Assembly: GCA_001972305.1 (NCBI GenBank)
Contig: BDDD01000989.1
Span: forward strand, 372,001 to 436,000
DNA: 64,000 nucleotides
Reading direction: 5' to 3'
Source of the DNA: Cephalotus follicularis
Taxonomy: Eukaryota; Streptophyta; Magnoliopsida; Oxalidales; Cephalotaceae
Position numbers and translations under genes: made by a program. Positions 23,614-36,075 of the stretch are shown here, piece after piece. The notes beneath the pieces were generated by a model. The model was not told where the DNA came from. It made no database searches and saw nothing but the letters and a program-made list of their open reading frames with translations. Each line of letters begins with the position of its first letter. The stretch's first letter is position 1.

Positions 23614-24610
23614 TCTTGTAATAGTTTTAAATTTTTTGATGAACTTGTAATTTCTTTAATATATAAATGAAAGACCTTTTCGTGTTCTCGGATTTTATCT
23701 TTGATTAACTTTTTGTATTGTGTGCTTGAACTCTGCATATATACATGTGTTGAGAATTCCCTTAGGAATTTTAACTTAGCTCCAGTTATTGATTCCTCAC
23801 ATATGAGATTGCTTAAGGTTGGTAGTCCTCGTAGGACACTTTATTTCAAAAGTGCTTAAGTAATCATAACTTAGTCTTTACGAGTTCTGTTGTATTCGTA
23901 AACTAAGTTCTTGGTCTGCTCGGACAAGTTCCTATGAGTTTTTCGAGCTGAGTATCGTCTGACCCATTAGGTTTTAGGACAGGTCGGCTGAGCTTGCAGT
24001 CCACATAGGGACACTTGTATTAAAGTGCTTAGTCCGACGAGCTTGATCGTTGCGAGTTCCCATGGATTCGCCTTTCAAGACACGATTTTAGGTCTGGTTG
24101 GTCAAGTTCTTATGGTGTTGTCGACCAGTGTTTGCTCCCTAAGGAGTCTTAGTGCTTCCTTGGAAGTCTTTTGGTGCTCCTTGGAAAGAGTCTTTGTTGG
24201 TAAATATAAAGATGCTCCTCGGAGGGAGTCTTTGGTGTGCTCCTCGGAAGGAGGCTTTTGTTGCACCTCAGAAGGAGTCTTTTATGTGTACGTCCTTGAG
24301 TGTTTTCTCGGACATTTGTTACCTCAGTCTGTTCGAGACCTCGGCTTGTGCTCGTTTTCCTTTAGGGGCTAGTCTTTGTAAGACAACTTAGAAATCACTG
24401 GACTGGTGTCAGGATGTACTCTGAATGCCCCATTGGGAGCACGGTCAGACATGCTTGGAGTAAAGACTGAGGGAGTTGATCGGTGGCTGTTCAGAGGTTT
24501 GAGGACATGAACATTGGACCTCTGGTCCCTTACAAACTTGGAGCTATGATATTGAACAAGTGTTTTGAAAAATTCTGTTTCATTCATGTCTGAATTCGTA
24601 CAATTTACAA
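23614..24610. other. Non-coding block between antisense gene and integrase in copy C
   Basis: Reverse complement of the conserved post-pol block seen in copies A and B, including CGAGCTTGATCGTTGCGAG (about 24038). A locally repeated phrase around CTCGGAAGGAGTCTTT (24160-24300) forms a short degenerate tandem array of about 30 bp units. No gene is supported. Confidence 0.65.
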
Positions 24611-27600
24611 TCATTGATAATACTTCCTCAGATGCTTGGTATTCCAAGCTCTGACAATCTCCCTACCCCCCAAAGTTTCGAGTTTGAATGTTTATGGGCG
24701 GAGGACTCTCTTGATTTTGTATGGCCCTTCCTAGGCAGGGGCTAGTTTTCCTCTGGTACCGGTTAGATGTGCAATAGCTGAGTTGCGTAGGACTAGATCT
24801 CCTTGTCTTAGTGGTCTGGGGCTTACCCTTTTGTTATAGTAGCGACTCACCCTCTGCTGGTAGGCTACAACTCTGATCGCAGCCTTGTCTCTGAGCTCTT
24901 CCACCAAGTCGAGGAGGCATCTAAGCCCTTCTTCATTGTTGTCTTCAGTGAAATGTACAACTCTTGGTAATTGTACTCCAATCTCTACTGGTATCATGGC
25001 TTCAGCTCCAAAACAAAGGCTGTATGGGGACTCACCAGTTGTTGTTCGAGGAGTGGTTCTATATTCTCATAGTACACTTGGTAGCTCCTCTGTCCATCTT
25101 CCTTTGCTGTCTTCGAGGCGCTTCTTCAGGCCCGAGATGATTTCTCTGTTGATCACCTCGGCTTGACCATTGCTTTGGGGATATGCCACTGAAGCAAGCC
25201 TATGCTCTATCCTCCACTCCTTGCAAAATCACGGAAGGCTTGGCAATCAAACTGTTTACCGTTGTCTGAGACGATTGTCCTCGGAACTCCAAATCTACAG
25301 ATGATTGACTTCCATACGAAGCTCTCCATGTTCTTCTCGGTAATTGTGGCTAGATGTTTTGCTTCCACCCACTTGGTAAAGTAGTCCATTGCTACAATGA
25401 GAAACTTCCTCTGGCATGTCGCCATGGGTAGTGATCCGACGAAGTCCATTCCCGATTGTGCAAAGGGCCATGGGGCCGTGATAGACTTCAGAGGTTGAGA
25501 AGGTCTTCTGCATATGTTTGCGTTCCTCTGACACTTGTCACACTTTCTTACCATGTCTATAGCATTTTGATGCATAGTTGGCCAGAAGTAGCCTTGTCTT
25601 AATAGCTTATGAGACAATGTTCTGCCCCCCATGTGGTTGCCACAAATTCCTTCGTGGACCTCCCTTAGAGCGTAATCGGCCTCTAAGGGGGTCAAGCATC
25701 TTAGCCAAGGGAAAGAGAAAGATCTTTTGTAGAGGATCCCATCTCGGAATTAGAACCTATTTGCTCTGTACACTAGTTTCCTTGTCTCTACGGGGTCCTC
25801 GAGTAGAATTCCATTCCTCAGCCAATTGATGAAAGGAGTCATCCAGTTTGGCTCTGGCGGTATGTCAATGTCCATCACATCTGCTTCAGAGATGGTGGGC
25901 CTATCCAGGTAGTCTACTAGCACGGTTTGATTTTTCTCCAGCTCCCCTGCCATTGCTAGTTTTGATAACTGGTCTGCTCGGGCGTTTTCTGCTCTGGGTA
26001 CTTTTAAAATTCTTAGAAAATCGAAGGCTGACTTCATACTCTAAAAATGGGATAAGTATTTCGCCATAGAGTCTTCTCGGGCTTCGTACTCTCCATTTGC
26101 TAGACTAACCACTAGCTGGAAATCACTGGAGGCCTCCACCTTTTGTACCTCCAGGTGCTTTGCAATTGTCAGCCCTGCTATCAGAGCTTCCCACTCAGCT
26201 TCGTTGTTTGTAGTTTTAAATTTGAACCTCAGAGCATACTCTAATGTCCAACCATCTGGACTCATCAGTACTAGTCCTGCTCCACTACCAGTGATGCAGG
26301 ATGAGCCATCCACAGATAACTTCCAAATCCCCTTCTCGCTCTCAGAGGGGTCCTCCTCCATACACTCCGTAGGTGTATTATCTCCAATAAAGTCGGCCAA
26401 GACCTGTGATTTGATGGCTGGTCTGGCTTTGAACTTCACATCATACTCGTCTAGCTCGACTGACCACTTGATTAACCTGCCTGAGGTGTCAGGCTTCGCA
26501 AGAACTTGTTTGAATGGTTTGTCAGTCAGAACCTTGATTGTATGGGCTTGAAAATATGGCCTCAGTTTTCTAGCTGAGATGATCAAAGCATATGCAAACT
26601 TCTCCACCTCTGGGTACCTCCCCTCGGCATCGTTCAAAGCCTTGCTCACGTAGTATACTGGCTTTTGAACTTTTTCCTCTTCTCTGACTAGTACTGCACT
26701 CACTGCTCCCGAGGTGGCCGCAAGGTACAAATACAAGTCTTCCCCATCCTTAGGTTTTGAGATCAGAGGAGAGGAAACCAGGTATTCCTTTAACTTGTTG
26801 AAGGCTGCTTGACAGTCGTCTGACCAAGAAAATCCCTTGGGATGTCTGAGTATTTTGAAGAAAGGAAGGCATTTCTCTGCTGACTTTGACACAAACCTGC
26901 TCAGGGTTGCAATCTTCCCATTTAGCCTTTGAACATCCCTGATAGTTTAAGGAAGCCTCATGCTCTGAATTGCCGAGATCTTCTCTGGGTTGGCCTCTAT
27001 TCCTCTGTTGGAGACCATGAATCCGAGGAACTTTCTAGAGGTGACCCCAAATGTGAACTTGGATGGATTGAGTTTCATGTTGTATCTCCTCAGTACCTCA
27101 AACGTTTACTCCAAGTCTTTTATGTGGGGGCTTCTGGCTGGGGTCTTAACGAGCATGTCGCCGATGTAGACCTCCATATTTTTTCCAATCTGAGGCTCAA
27201 AGATTTTGTTCACCAGATGTTGGTAGGTGGCCCCTGCATTCTTCAGGCCGAAAGGGCATGACCCTGTAAAAATACATTCCTCGGTCCGTGATGAAAGATG
27301 TCTTGTTCTCGTCGGGCCCGTACATAGGAATTTGATTGTATCCCGAGTAGGCGTCCAAGAAGCTTAACATTCTGTAACCCGAGGTCGCGTCCACCAACTG
27401 GTCTATCTTTGGGAGAGGGAATCCTTTGGGCAGGCTTTGTTGAGGTCTGTGAAGTCGATGCATATCCTCTACTTGCCATTTGCTTTTTTTACTAGTACTG
27501 GGTTTGCCAGCCAGTCTGAGTAATGCACTTCCCTTATGAACCCTGCCTGTAACAGCTTGCTGACCTCCTCTGCTATTGTCTGCTGCCTCTCTAGAGCAAA

Positions 27601-28600
27601 GTTCCTCTTCTTTTGTCTAGTCGGGGGCCTCGCTGGATCCACACTTAGCTTGTGAACTATTACATCTGGGCTGATCCCAGGGACCTCCTCTGCCGATCAG
27701 GCAAAGACATCTTTGTTATTTTGGAGGAATGTTATTAATTCCCCCTTCTCCACCTCTCCAAGCTGTGAGCCAACTTGGAACACTTTTTCAGTGTTGCCCT
27801 CTTCCAAGGGCAATTAGACCACGTCCTTAACAGGTTATGGACGCTCGGGTTCCATGTCTCCTCTGAGCTCCACGTTTGCTATGGGAAGTACCTTGTCCTT
27901 CCCCTTATCCGAGATGGTCGTCCTGTAGCACTGCCTTGCCACCTGTTGGTCTCCTCTGACTTCCCCCACACAAAACCTCATTGGAAACTTCACCAACAAG
28001 TGTCTCGTAGACACTATGGCCTCCATTAAGTTCAGACCTGGTCGCCCTATTATGGCATTGTAAGGACTGGGTGTGTCCACCACCAGGAATGTCATCGCTA
28101 CCTGAGTCTGGCGTGGGGCCGTGCCTGCAACCACGGACAGGTTGATGGATCCCAGAGGATGGATCATCTCGCCTGCAAAGCCAACCAGCGGGGTCTTCAC
28201 GGGTTTCAGCTGGTCTGCCGGTATCCTCAGCTGATCAAATGCATGTTTGTATAGGATATCGACCGAGCTGCCACTGTCTATAAGGATTCTCTTCATGGAG
28301 AAAAGCTCCACCAGAAGAGTTACCACCACTGGATCATTGTGAGGGAGATGTACTCCCTCATAGTCCGCCTCCGAGAAGGTTAACACCTCCTCCTCTCCAC
28401 CAGTTCTCAGCCTTTTGCTGTGATGGACTTGTTGCACAGCAAGGGACTGTCTTCCGTAGGCTTTTCTTGCGTTTTTGTGGTTGCCACCAGATGCGACCCC
28501 CCCCAGAGATGGTGTGGATGACACCTCTGGGTTGTTGTTACTGCTGCTCCTCTTGTTGCCGAGGAGCCTCTTCTCTTCTCTGCTCCCTTCTTCCTTGGGG
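24611..28600 (-). pseudogene. pol of copy C: protease, RT, RNase H, aRNase H, integrase
   Basis: On the minus strand: an aspartic protease with ILIDSGSSVDILY (about 28300), RT with FPLPKIDQLVDATSGYRM, and Ty3 RNase H (26892 onward, SKALNDAEGRYPEVEKFAYA). These are followed by the aRNase H-type domain (SVDGSS, NNEAEWEAL, ENARADQLSKLA), then integrase (GGRTLSHKLLRQGYFWPTMH, CDKCQRN, FVGSLP, SDNGKQFD), ending at a TGA at 24611. The RT catalytic motif reads Y-I-G-D (about 27153), missing the first catalytic aspartate. A TAA at 25750-25752 lies between aRNase H and integrase, at the same codon as a TAA in copy B. Several frameshifts split the frame elsewhere. It is non-functional. Confidence 0.93.
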
Positions 28601-30245
28601 AGCATCTCTGTCCACGTACTTGCGTAGATGTCCCTTTCTAATCAGGTCCTCAATCTGATTCTTCAGCTGCCTGCACTCCTCGATATCGTGCCCGTGGTCA
28701 CGATGGTACCGACAGTATTTCTCTACGTCCCTCTTCTCTGTCGGGGACCTCAACTTCTTAGGCCACTGAAAAGGGACCTTATCTTGCTCCACAGTAAGTA
28801 TTCTGGTGCGTGTGTCCAGGAGGGGGGCAAAGTTGTTGTAGGACGGGATTGGTACCCCTCCCCTAGATGAACTCTCTCGTCTGGAGAGTTTATGTCTAAG
28901 ATCGTCTTTTGAAAATTCTGACCTCTCCTTCCTCTTCTCTTTCTTCCTTGGGGCATCTTGTGAATGCTCCCTTCTCTCCTTCTGATGGCCTGACCAGGGT
29001 GTCTTTTATTTCCTGGCTGTCTTCTCCTTCTCGGCGTTGACATATCTCTCTGCCCTCCTCAGCAGGTCTACCATGTCCACCGCGGGTTTCTTCAAAAGAG
29101 AGAATGTGAAGGAAGAGTTGCTCCTCAGTCCATTGTTCAAAGCTGCCAGTGCAAAGGATGGCTCCAGATCTTTCACTATGAGAGATTCCTTGTTGAATCT
29201 GGTGAGGTAATCTCTCAGCGACTCATCTCTACCCTGCACTACATTGATCATGTGCGTAGAGTTTCTCCTCTGCGTGGTGCTGTTGAGGAACTTGGTTACG
29301 AACAGTTCCATAAACTGATCGAATTTCTCCACCGAATCCTTTGCCAAGGTGAAATACCACGACTGCGCAGCTCCAGTCAAGGTTGCTGGGAATCCTCAAC
29401 AAAGTGTTGCGTCCGAGGCTTGGTACATCCACATGGCTTGAATGTAAGAGCGCACATGTTGGATAGGGTCCGTGAACCCGTCATATTTGTCAAGGCTTGG
29501 GAACCGAAACCCACTGGGAACACGCTCTGCCATGATCTCAGACGTGAAGGGGTGGGCGCTAATATTACGCACCTCGGACAGATGCCCCTGTGTTGTTCCG
29601 CTGCTCGGAACCTTCTTTCCAACTCAGCAAGCTTTCTATTCACTGCTTGCTCCACATCCTCTATGTTCCTAGCCCTGCTAGAAACACGTGACCCTTCAGC
29701 CACTGTAGCTGGGGGGTTGACCCTGATTCCTCACATCGTACCAGCTCTGCACGGAGCATTGGAGCGCACTTGCGCCTCCTCTACTCCTCTGGCTTCCTCC
29801 CGAGGATCCACATCCATGGCCTGGTGTTCAGGGCGTGGGCTGATCCCGGGCAGTTGAGGACTCTTCCCTCTGAGATACATTGATCTCAGGTCTCCTCCCC
29901 AGGGGAATATTATCCCCTAACCTCCTTGGGGGGAAGTTCGTCTCCCCTCAGCAGGTTTCGCCTGGCACCTCGGGGATGCCATGTCTCCACCCCTGGTCTG
30001 CTGGGACCAGAAACTCCTCGGACCACTGGCGGGACAGGCCCGACATGCTGCTGTTGGTTGGCCAAACTAGTGACCAATAAATCGGTGAGGCGCTCCACCC
30101 CTTGGATTAACTGATTGAGTTGCTCCCCTGTGATGGGAGCTTGCTCTTGGGCCACAACTTGGACGGCTTCTGGGAGAGGAGGTGTGATCTCCTGTTGTTG
30201 ACTGCCTGTGGCTCCAAACTGGTTGTTGTTCTTTCTCGGAGGCAT
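28601..30245 (-). pseudogene. gag of copy C
   Basis: The start ATG is at 30245 (MPPRKNNNQ), about 25 bases inside the primer-binding site. The conserved capsid-like region (Retrotrans_gag type) is readable as GAAQSWYFTLAKDSVEKFDQ, FVTKFLNSTTQRRNS, QGRDESLRDYLTRFNKESL and RRAERYVNAEE-like sequence (29380-29006). A zinc-knuckle-like motif (KYCRYHRDHGHDIEECRQLK, 28720-28670) has the spacing C-x2-H-x4-H-x4-C, not the classical CCHC. At least three frame changes occur (near 29900, 29700 and 29010). The change of frame near 28560 separates gag from protease; in copy B the two are in one frame. Confidence 0.9.
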
Positions 30246-30269
30246 GATTGTTAATGACTTTTCATTGCG

Positions 30270-30290
30270 CTTCCCACAGACGGCGCCAAG
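30270..30290 (-). other. Primer-binding site of element C
   Basis: Directly inside the 5' LTR the minus strand reads CTTGGCGCCGTCTGTGGGAAG. Copy B has TTAGCGCCGTCTGTGGGAA in the same position. This GGCGCCGTCTGTGGGAA form is common at the primer site of Tat-type plant elements. I have not assigned the tRNA. Confidence 0.75.
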
Positions 30291-31205
30291 TGTTAATGCA
30301 AAAATCATTTCCTCAAAAGTACCCCACGTGTAAGGGCTTAATTTGTTTAGGGAAACGCTGTTTTAATTCTCCGAGATGAAGGTTGAGGATAGCTGTAAGT
30401 ATTTTCCCTGCACATAAGAGCAAACACATTGAAGGTCCAGGAGGTTGTTCTCCCGGGGACACTCCGACGCTCAAGTTAGGCTTTGCACAGAGAAAACAAG
30501 GTTCTTTCAGATGTAAAAATAGCTCACCCTTGTTCTGACTGTTGAACTAGTATTTATTGTGCAAGGTGGTAACTGTCTGAGCGTGTATTTCAGAGTTGAA
30601 GTGTATCCCCTAAGGAAATGCCGAGGATCTCGGTCATTTCCCTTGATCTCCGCTAAATTTGGTGGTGCTTTCCCCATATGATGTTTATCATATATTAACT
30701 TTCCTTATCTGTAGAGATTGACTCCTTGAATATAGGCTGAATTTGTGGCATCATGTAGAAGAGGAGGAGGAGGAGGATGAGGATGAGAGATGTCCTCTGA
30801 TCTCCTATCCGCTTCAAGGTCTTCAGCGTCTGGAGCTTCTTCAAGGGCGTATGCTTGGGACGTCGGGTCCTCTGCCATACTGCCGAGGATGAGGTCTCTT
30901 TGGATACAGTCGAAGAGGAGATCCTCAGCACTGGTGCCGTGGGGGACGTCCTCTGCCATGTATCCGATTAAAAGCTCCTTCTGGAAGAGGAGGTCCTCGC
31001 ACTGGTGCCGTGAAGGAGGTCCTCTGCCATGCAAGAGCTCCTCGGCTCTGATGTTAAAGAAGGGACTTCTCATCCTCTTCTCAGATGTGTTCCATAAAGC
31101 TTCCTCTTACTGGTGTCTATGTGAGCTTCAAAATTCCTTAGACATTTGGCTAAATCCACGGAGGACACGTGTCATTCTTAGTATAAACAGATTTTTCCCA
31201 TATCA
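30291..31205 (-). repeat. 5' LTR of element C
   Basis: 915 bp, TG/CA ends on the minus strand, matching 19610-20525. The outer end (TATCA on the plus strand) is followed by the ATAAT duplication. The inner end abuts the primer-binding site. Confidence 0.95.
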
Positions 31206-31210
31206 ATAAT
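31206..31210. repeat. Target-site duplication of element C (right)
   Basis: ATAAT, exact match to 19605-19609. Confidence 0.9.
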
Positions 31211-31860
31211 TAATCTAATAATCATAAATACATCACATCAATAAAATAATTGATAATATTTAAAAATATAATTTAATATGATGTATTTGTAACTATTAGA
31301 TTTTAAATTAATAACTTAAATAAAAATTATTCTACTTACAATAATTATAGAGAATTTGAAAACGTTTTTATATATAACGATTATGACCGTTATATAATTT
31401 TTACATATATAGTTAATGAGTTGTTTATTTAATATACATATATTTGAAGTAACTTAAAAATTAGTATTCATGATCTACACATGTAGTAGATCAAATGCAT
31501 AATTATGCTGACCGGATATTAAATTGTAATCCTTAGATATTCCAACTAAATTCTCGTAATCGTAAGTCGAATCTAACTCTTAAAATTCTTCTTTCATTGA
31601 TATTAATAATTAATTATTCATTAGACATAATACTGGTCAATATCGACATCTAACAATGCATATGCACCTTATATAACAAGGGGTCACTTACACATTAGAT
31701 TTTTTGAAGGAAAAAAACCTGTATATATTAATCAAAAGTACAAAATAAACTTATATAAGAAACTCTTGTTTTTATTAGGCTTATGAAAGGAGAACTCACT
31801 AGTCACCGTCATTTGATTTCTTTCCGGTCTAGTCCAGACTAACTTCAATCATTTTCCCTC
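31211..31860. other. AT-rich spacer, no recognised feature
   Basis: Very AT-rich DNA between element C and a foldback repeat. No supported coding frame or RNA gene. Confidence 0.5.
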
Positions 31861-32130
31861 AATAAAAAAGAAATGCTTTTTTAAGACTTGTAATTGGTAT
31901 TTTTAAAATTCAACAGTTTGATTTGATGTTCTAGTAATATATATTTCTCGTACAAATTTTTAATTCAATAAAAAATTTATTCATAAACAATCTATTCAAT
32001 ACAATATATATGGATATTCGATTTGTTTAAAAATTTACAAGAGGAATATATATTACTAAAACATCAAATCAAACTATTGAATTCAAAAAATATCAATAAA
32101 AAACCCTAAAAAGACATTTTTGTTTTATTT
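31861..32130. repeat. MITE-like inverted repeat (about 270 bp)
   Basis: Arms of about 100 bp face each other: GTTTGATTTGATGTTCTAGT (about 31917) and, on the opposite strand, GTTTGATTTGATGTTTTAGT (from about 32073). The match extends through AATATATATT and outward to the AATGCTTTTTTAAG/AATGTCTTTTTAGG ends. The central spacer is about 60 bp. No coding capacity. The outer ends and any target duplication are not clear, so family assignment is open. Confidence 0.75.
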
Positions 32131-32329
32131 GGGAAAGGACTATAGTTTGTGTCCTTGAAGAAAATTTCATCAATAATTAATTATTTTTAATTAATTCAAG
32201 ATTTAAAAAGAAAATAAATTATTTTTTATAAAGAAAATACCTTCTTTGGTTGTTGAGGCTCTCTCTCTCTCCCTCTATATATATACCTTTCCCTCTCATT
32301 GTTTGAGGTTGCCGGTGAATTACGCACAC

Positions 32330-33620
32330 CAGCTTGCTACTAACTTATGTATCAGTTGAATTAGGGAATTTGGGTGATCCAAATGTTTCTGGACACAAAT
32401 TCCTTTATCTGTTTCTAGTTGTGCTGAAATGTTTTCAACATGACTGTTCAGCGGGTGATATTTTGTGGATTTCCATAATTTTTCATTTTTGTGATATAAG
32501 TGTTTTAATAGGACATTGGCGGTGTTCAGTATTTATGCCAATCTTATGCACTTTTCTTTTTCACTGTATACGTCCCATGGGTTACCGCGAATGCTCTTGA
32601 CTACATAGTAGGACTCTAGAATGTCTGACAGACCTTTTGGTGGCAATTCATTTAAATTTATTTGGTTTGTTATTTAGTGCCATTTTTTTTCCTCTAAAGG
32701 ATACCTTTTGGTGGCAATTCATTTAAATGTATTTGGTTTGTTATTTAGTGCCATTTTTTTTCCTCTAACGGATTCATTGTACTATTATGGATACTGAGGC
32801 CTATAATTTTTGTATCCCTTGTTTCCGAGAGAAATTTTAAACCTATAAAGGTGTGTGATTGTCAAATATTTTGGTTTTACAATATAAAATCTTTTATTTT
32901 GTGGGATCTTGGTACTTTCCAACTTTTGCGGTTCGGTGTATATTGTTTATACATTTTATGGTATTTTGGTTGTTGATGGAATGTTTTGTGGATTCTGTTT
33001 GGTGGTTCTTTTAATATTTTCATTTTGAATAAATTTGCATTAAAGAATTCTTTTTACAGGATCATCATTTAAGTTTTGTGTTAGGTATTTCATTCTTTTT
33101 TCTTCAGCGAGGTGGCTATACAGTAGGATTCTTGCTGGTTTATCAAATAATTGGGGCTTCCATATGTATATGGCTAGAATTTGTGGGTGCAAATATGCGC
33201 ATTTTTATTATTTTGAGTCCTTTTCTATTGCAAGTGTGTTGCGTATATTAAGTTGTCTTTTATTGCAAATAGATTTTTGTGTCTCTGCGTCCACAACATA
33301 TCCTGATTAACCAGAGTTGTGTCATAGGTATGATTTTCAAGCAAGTGTGCATGTGTATTGTATTTTGCAGGAACTTAGTTTTGTGTTTGCATGCGGTGGG
33401 GACTACACACTTAGCATTATGTTGTAGCTAGAGTAAGATTTTTAAAGCCATCGGTTTTCTTTGGCCGGATATTCTAATGACCTGAGTTGTCTTTGATGCA
33501 GGTGATCCCAAAAAGTTGCGATTAGATAAGAAATCCGACGAAATAGCCCGGCAACTTCGGGAGTATCCCATGGAGTTTGAAAGTTTTATAGAAGCATGTT
33601 GCTTTTATACGGTGGTTTGA
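32330..33620 (+). pseudogene. Cystatin-like gene copy I: intron 3 and exon 4 only
   Basis: Begins within what is intron 3 in the intact copies (GTGATCCAAATGTTTCTGGACACAAATTCC at 32373) and runs to exon 4 (33502-33620) after a good acceptor (TTTGATGCAG). Exon 4 reads GDPKKLRLDKKSDEIARQLR and then EYPMEFESFIEACCFYTVV before TGA. This longer tail is absent in copy II (stop after IAP) and different in copy IV, so copy I may preserve the older C-terminus. Exons 1 to 3, with the inhibitory domain, are missing. A 71-bp tandem duplication (32633-32775) lies in the intron. Confidence 0.8.
32633..32775. repeat. 71-bp tandem duplication in intron 3 of copy I
   Basis: CCTTTTGGTGGCAATTCATT starts at 32633 and again at 32704, each followed by the same T-rich sequence to CCTCTAA. 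Two units, nearly identical. Copy IV has a single unit at the equivalent place. Confidence 0.9.
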
Positions 33621-35439
33621 GTAGATATTCCTTTATGTTTCTTTAAAGGACTGGTTAGAGACCCATCTATTTATGAAACAGTTTTGTTGGAACTGGGCTA
33701 GAGACCTTAGATATATAACTATTTATGTTTCAGTTGGTAAAAATATGCATTCGGTGGAAATGTCAACAATCATTTTGATGTTTATTGTACAAGTTTATTT
33801 ATCGATGAATTAAGCATTGCAAAAGCGAACAAATCAACTATTGAATCATAAGTGTATCATTAGTGAGTTGTTAAAATATTATTAATGGTGTTTTTTATAA
33901 TGATTTGATAATTCATTTGTGATATAATATCATTTGTGCAAGATAGTATTGCTCCTACTTGTTAGAGTCAAAAGCTAAGTTGTCCATTGGTAGTCCTTAC
34001 GCCAATCGCTAACGGATTGAGTTACTTGTTCGATTTCCTTCACCGTTTATGGAAGGATTGATGTACCTATTAGAGTTTCGATTTATTTGTTTGACATCCT
34101 TAACTAATCGAGGAAGGTCAAGCTTAAAAAAAGTGATAAAATGTTTTAGCTGAAATTTTTTTCTTAGAATTAATCTATCTAAATTTTAAGATTTCTCACA
34201 AACATTCAAACATGATTTTAATATAATTGTTAGACAAAAATATATTTATTCTATTTCATTAATTCCATTCCATATTTTCTACTAATTATTTTTCCCTTTT
34301 TTCTTTCTTTCTCCCTCGCTTAAGAGTCGACCGATTAACTAATTTTTTGTTCCTCAATGAAGGTAAAAGTTCAATATCTCCTAGTTATATCTCTCTCTTT
34401 CTCTCTCTCAAACTTTCTCTTTGTTTATCCTTGCTCATTTTTTTGATATATATAAATAAAATTTTAAGCCATTAATATCTTAGTAAAAAAATTTGGATTA
34501 ATGTTGTCCCACTGTGTATCTGTATTTTGTATTTCGCTATTGGAAAACAATTTCATTATTTTTTGGATTATAGTTAGTGGAATTGACAAATGTTCTACAT
34601 GTAGGCCATCACTATTGGCCGGTTTGCTGCAATCACCGTTACTTTCTTTTTTCGGGTTGATAATTCAGTTTTAGGTATATGTACTCGCAATGCTTATTCA
34701 TGTATGTGTTGTGAACTGATTTTGATCGACTTTTTTTTAGGTTCCTTTTGTCTTCAAATGTGAATTCTTATTGTGCGATTAATCAGTATATCTATGGGAA
34801 CAAATGGTCTTTACTACTGTATAGTCTGTATTATTCTTGGTGTAAGCCCGAATTTTGTATAAATTATATTGTATTAAAATATATGATATAACATTGAATA
34901 ATGGCAATATGGGCTTAAGGGTTTTCTTCTCTTCTTGGGTCAAACATTGGCTATGGGAGAAATGTGAATTGTTTGGACGGAGCTGGACCATGGAAAGTGA
35001 ATATTGGGCATGCCATTGTAAGAAAGGCACCATGTGTGTGGGGGGCAAATTCTAGAGCCTTCCGCTCAAATGAAAGCGAGATATTTTGTGGCAAAAAGGG
35101 ATCACCTGCCTCATAATTCGGGGGAGAGTCTTTGTCTAGAGAGTTTGACTCTCTCTCTTTGCTATTAATTTATCGTCTCTGGACCCGGAAAGAGACAACG
35201 AGGGAGCGAAATTGAGAAAGGAAGCTTAGTTTGGCGCAAAAGAATCGTCAGTCTTGCAACAGTGAGTAGAACCAGAAGGAAATAACGAATCAACGGTCTT
35301 ACAGCAGTTCTCCAAGATCTGCAAGAATCAATTGCTTTTGAGGTAATCGCCTATATGTAACCTACAGGTACTTGACTAATTATAAATTCACTCAATCAGT
35401 CAATCACATCAATCAATCAGTTACTTCTTAGCTCACGTA
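33621..35439. other. Non-coding 3' flank and AT-rich DNA
   Basis: 33621-33900 is the shared 3' flank of the cystatin-like copies (ATTTTGATGTTTATTGTACAAG). Beyond it no gene is supported. A CT-rich microsatellite occurs near 34390-34410. Confidence 0.5.
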
Positions 35440-35750
35440 AGTCTCAAGTCCCCCAAGGTGGCACACAGTTCTAGGACAAGAACAATAACCTTCCGAAGGT
35501 GGCACACAGATCTAAGGTTAGTTACGTGGCTAAACTACACTTATGTATAACCCTCACAAAGGTGGCACACAACTCAAAGGTTATACAAGTCTAAATCCCC
35601 TCGTAGGTGTTACACAACTTTAGGATTAGACATAGCAGTCTATCGTTCCATTGATAGTAGCTACGTCCCTCAAAGGTGGCACACAACTCTAGGACGAGGA
35701 CATCTAACCTCCCGAATGTGACACACAACTCTAGGTTAGTCACGAAGTTC
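35440..35750. repeat. Degenerate tandem repeats with GGTGGCACACA-CTCTAGG motif
   Basis: At least six units of about 45-65 bp each contain CC-AAAGGTGGCACACAACTCTAGG or a close variant (about 35456, 35498, 35559, 35606, 35672 and 35713). Several units pair a short phrase with its partial complement on either side of the motif (for example AACCTT...AAGGTT), so each could form a small hairpin. It belongs to no gene I can recognise. Confidence 0.8.
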
Positions 35751-36075
35751 AACTAGACACTACTATACTCAATACCTTTTTCCCATGCATTACTATCTAT
35801 AAAACCTGAGAAAAAACCAAGATATCATTATACACGGTCCTAGTAAAGGTTCCAATAGAAAACCCTTTGAAAAACATACTTTGAAAATCAACAGCAGAAA
35901 AACTGGCAGACAAAACAGCAGCACCTTGAGAAGTTATCGAAGGAGCTCGGAGCACATGGAGTTGTAGTGGGTAAATTCAACTACTTCATAACTGATTCTT
36001 AATGAACTTTGTGTCATAAAATGGTGAGAAACTTCACTTTCTTAAAATAGAAGGATTAAAGAGTTACTATTGTAG

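Larger units (their letters stand above)
19610..31205 (-). mobile_element. Complete Tat-lineage Ty3/gypsy retrotransposon (copy C)
   Basis: An 11.6 kb element bounded by two full LTRs and a perfect ATAAT target duplication. Read on the minus strand the order is 5' LTR (31205-30291), primer-binding site, gag, protease, RT, RNase H, aRNase H, integrase (to 24611), a non-coding block, an antisense accessory gene (on the plus strand, 21145-23613), a polypurine tract (20526-20553) and the 3' LTR. The coding parts are full of stops and frameshifts, and the RT active site is altered, so it cannot move on its own. It is the best copy in the window for defining the family's boundaries. Confidence 0.95.

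Noticed and set aside
32334..32600. 88-codon frame near cystatin copy I
   Set aside because: Falls in sequence that is intron 3 in the complete copies.
35440..35750. Possible CRISPR-like array
   Set aside because: Eukaryotic context, diverged units with no uniform spacers; ordinary degenerate tandem repeat.
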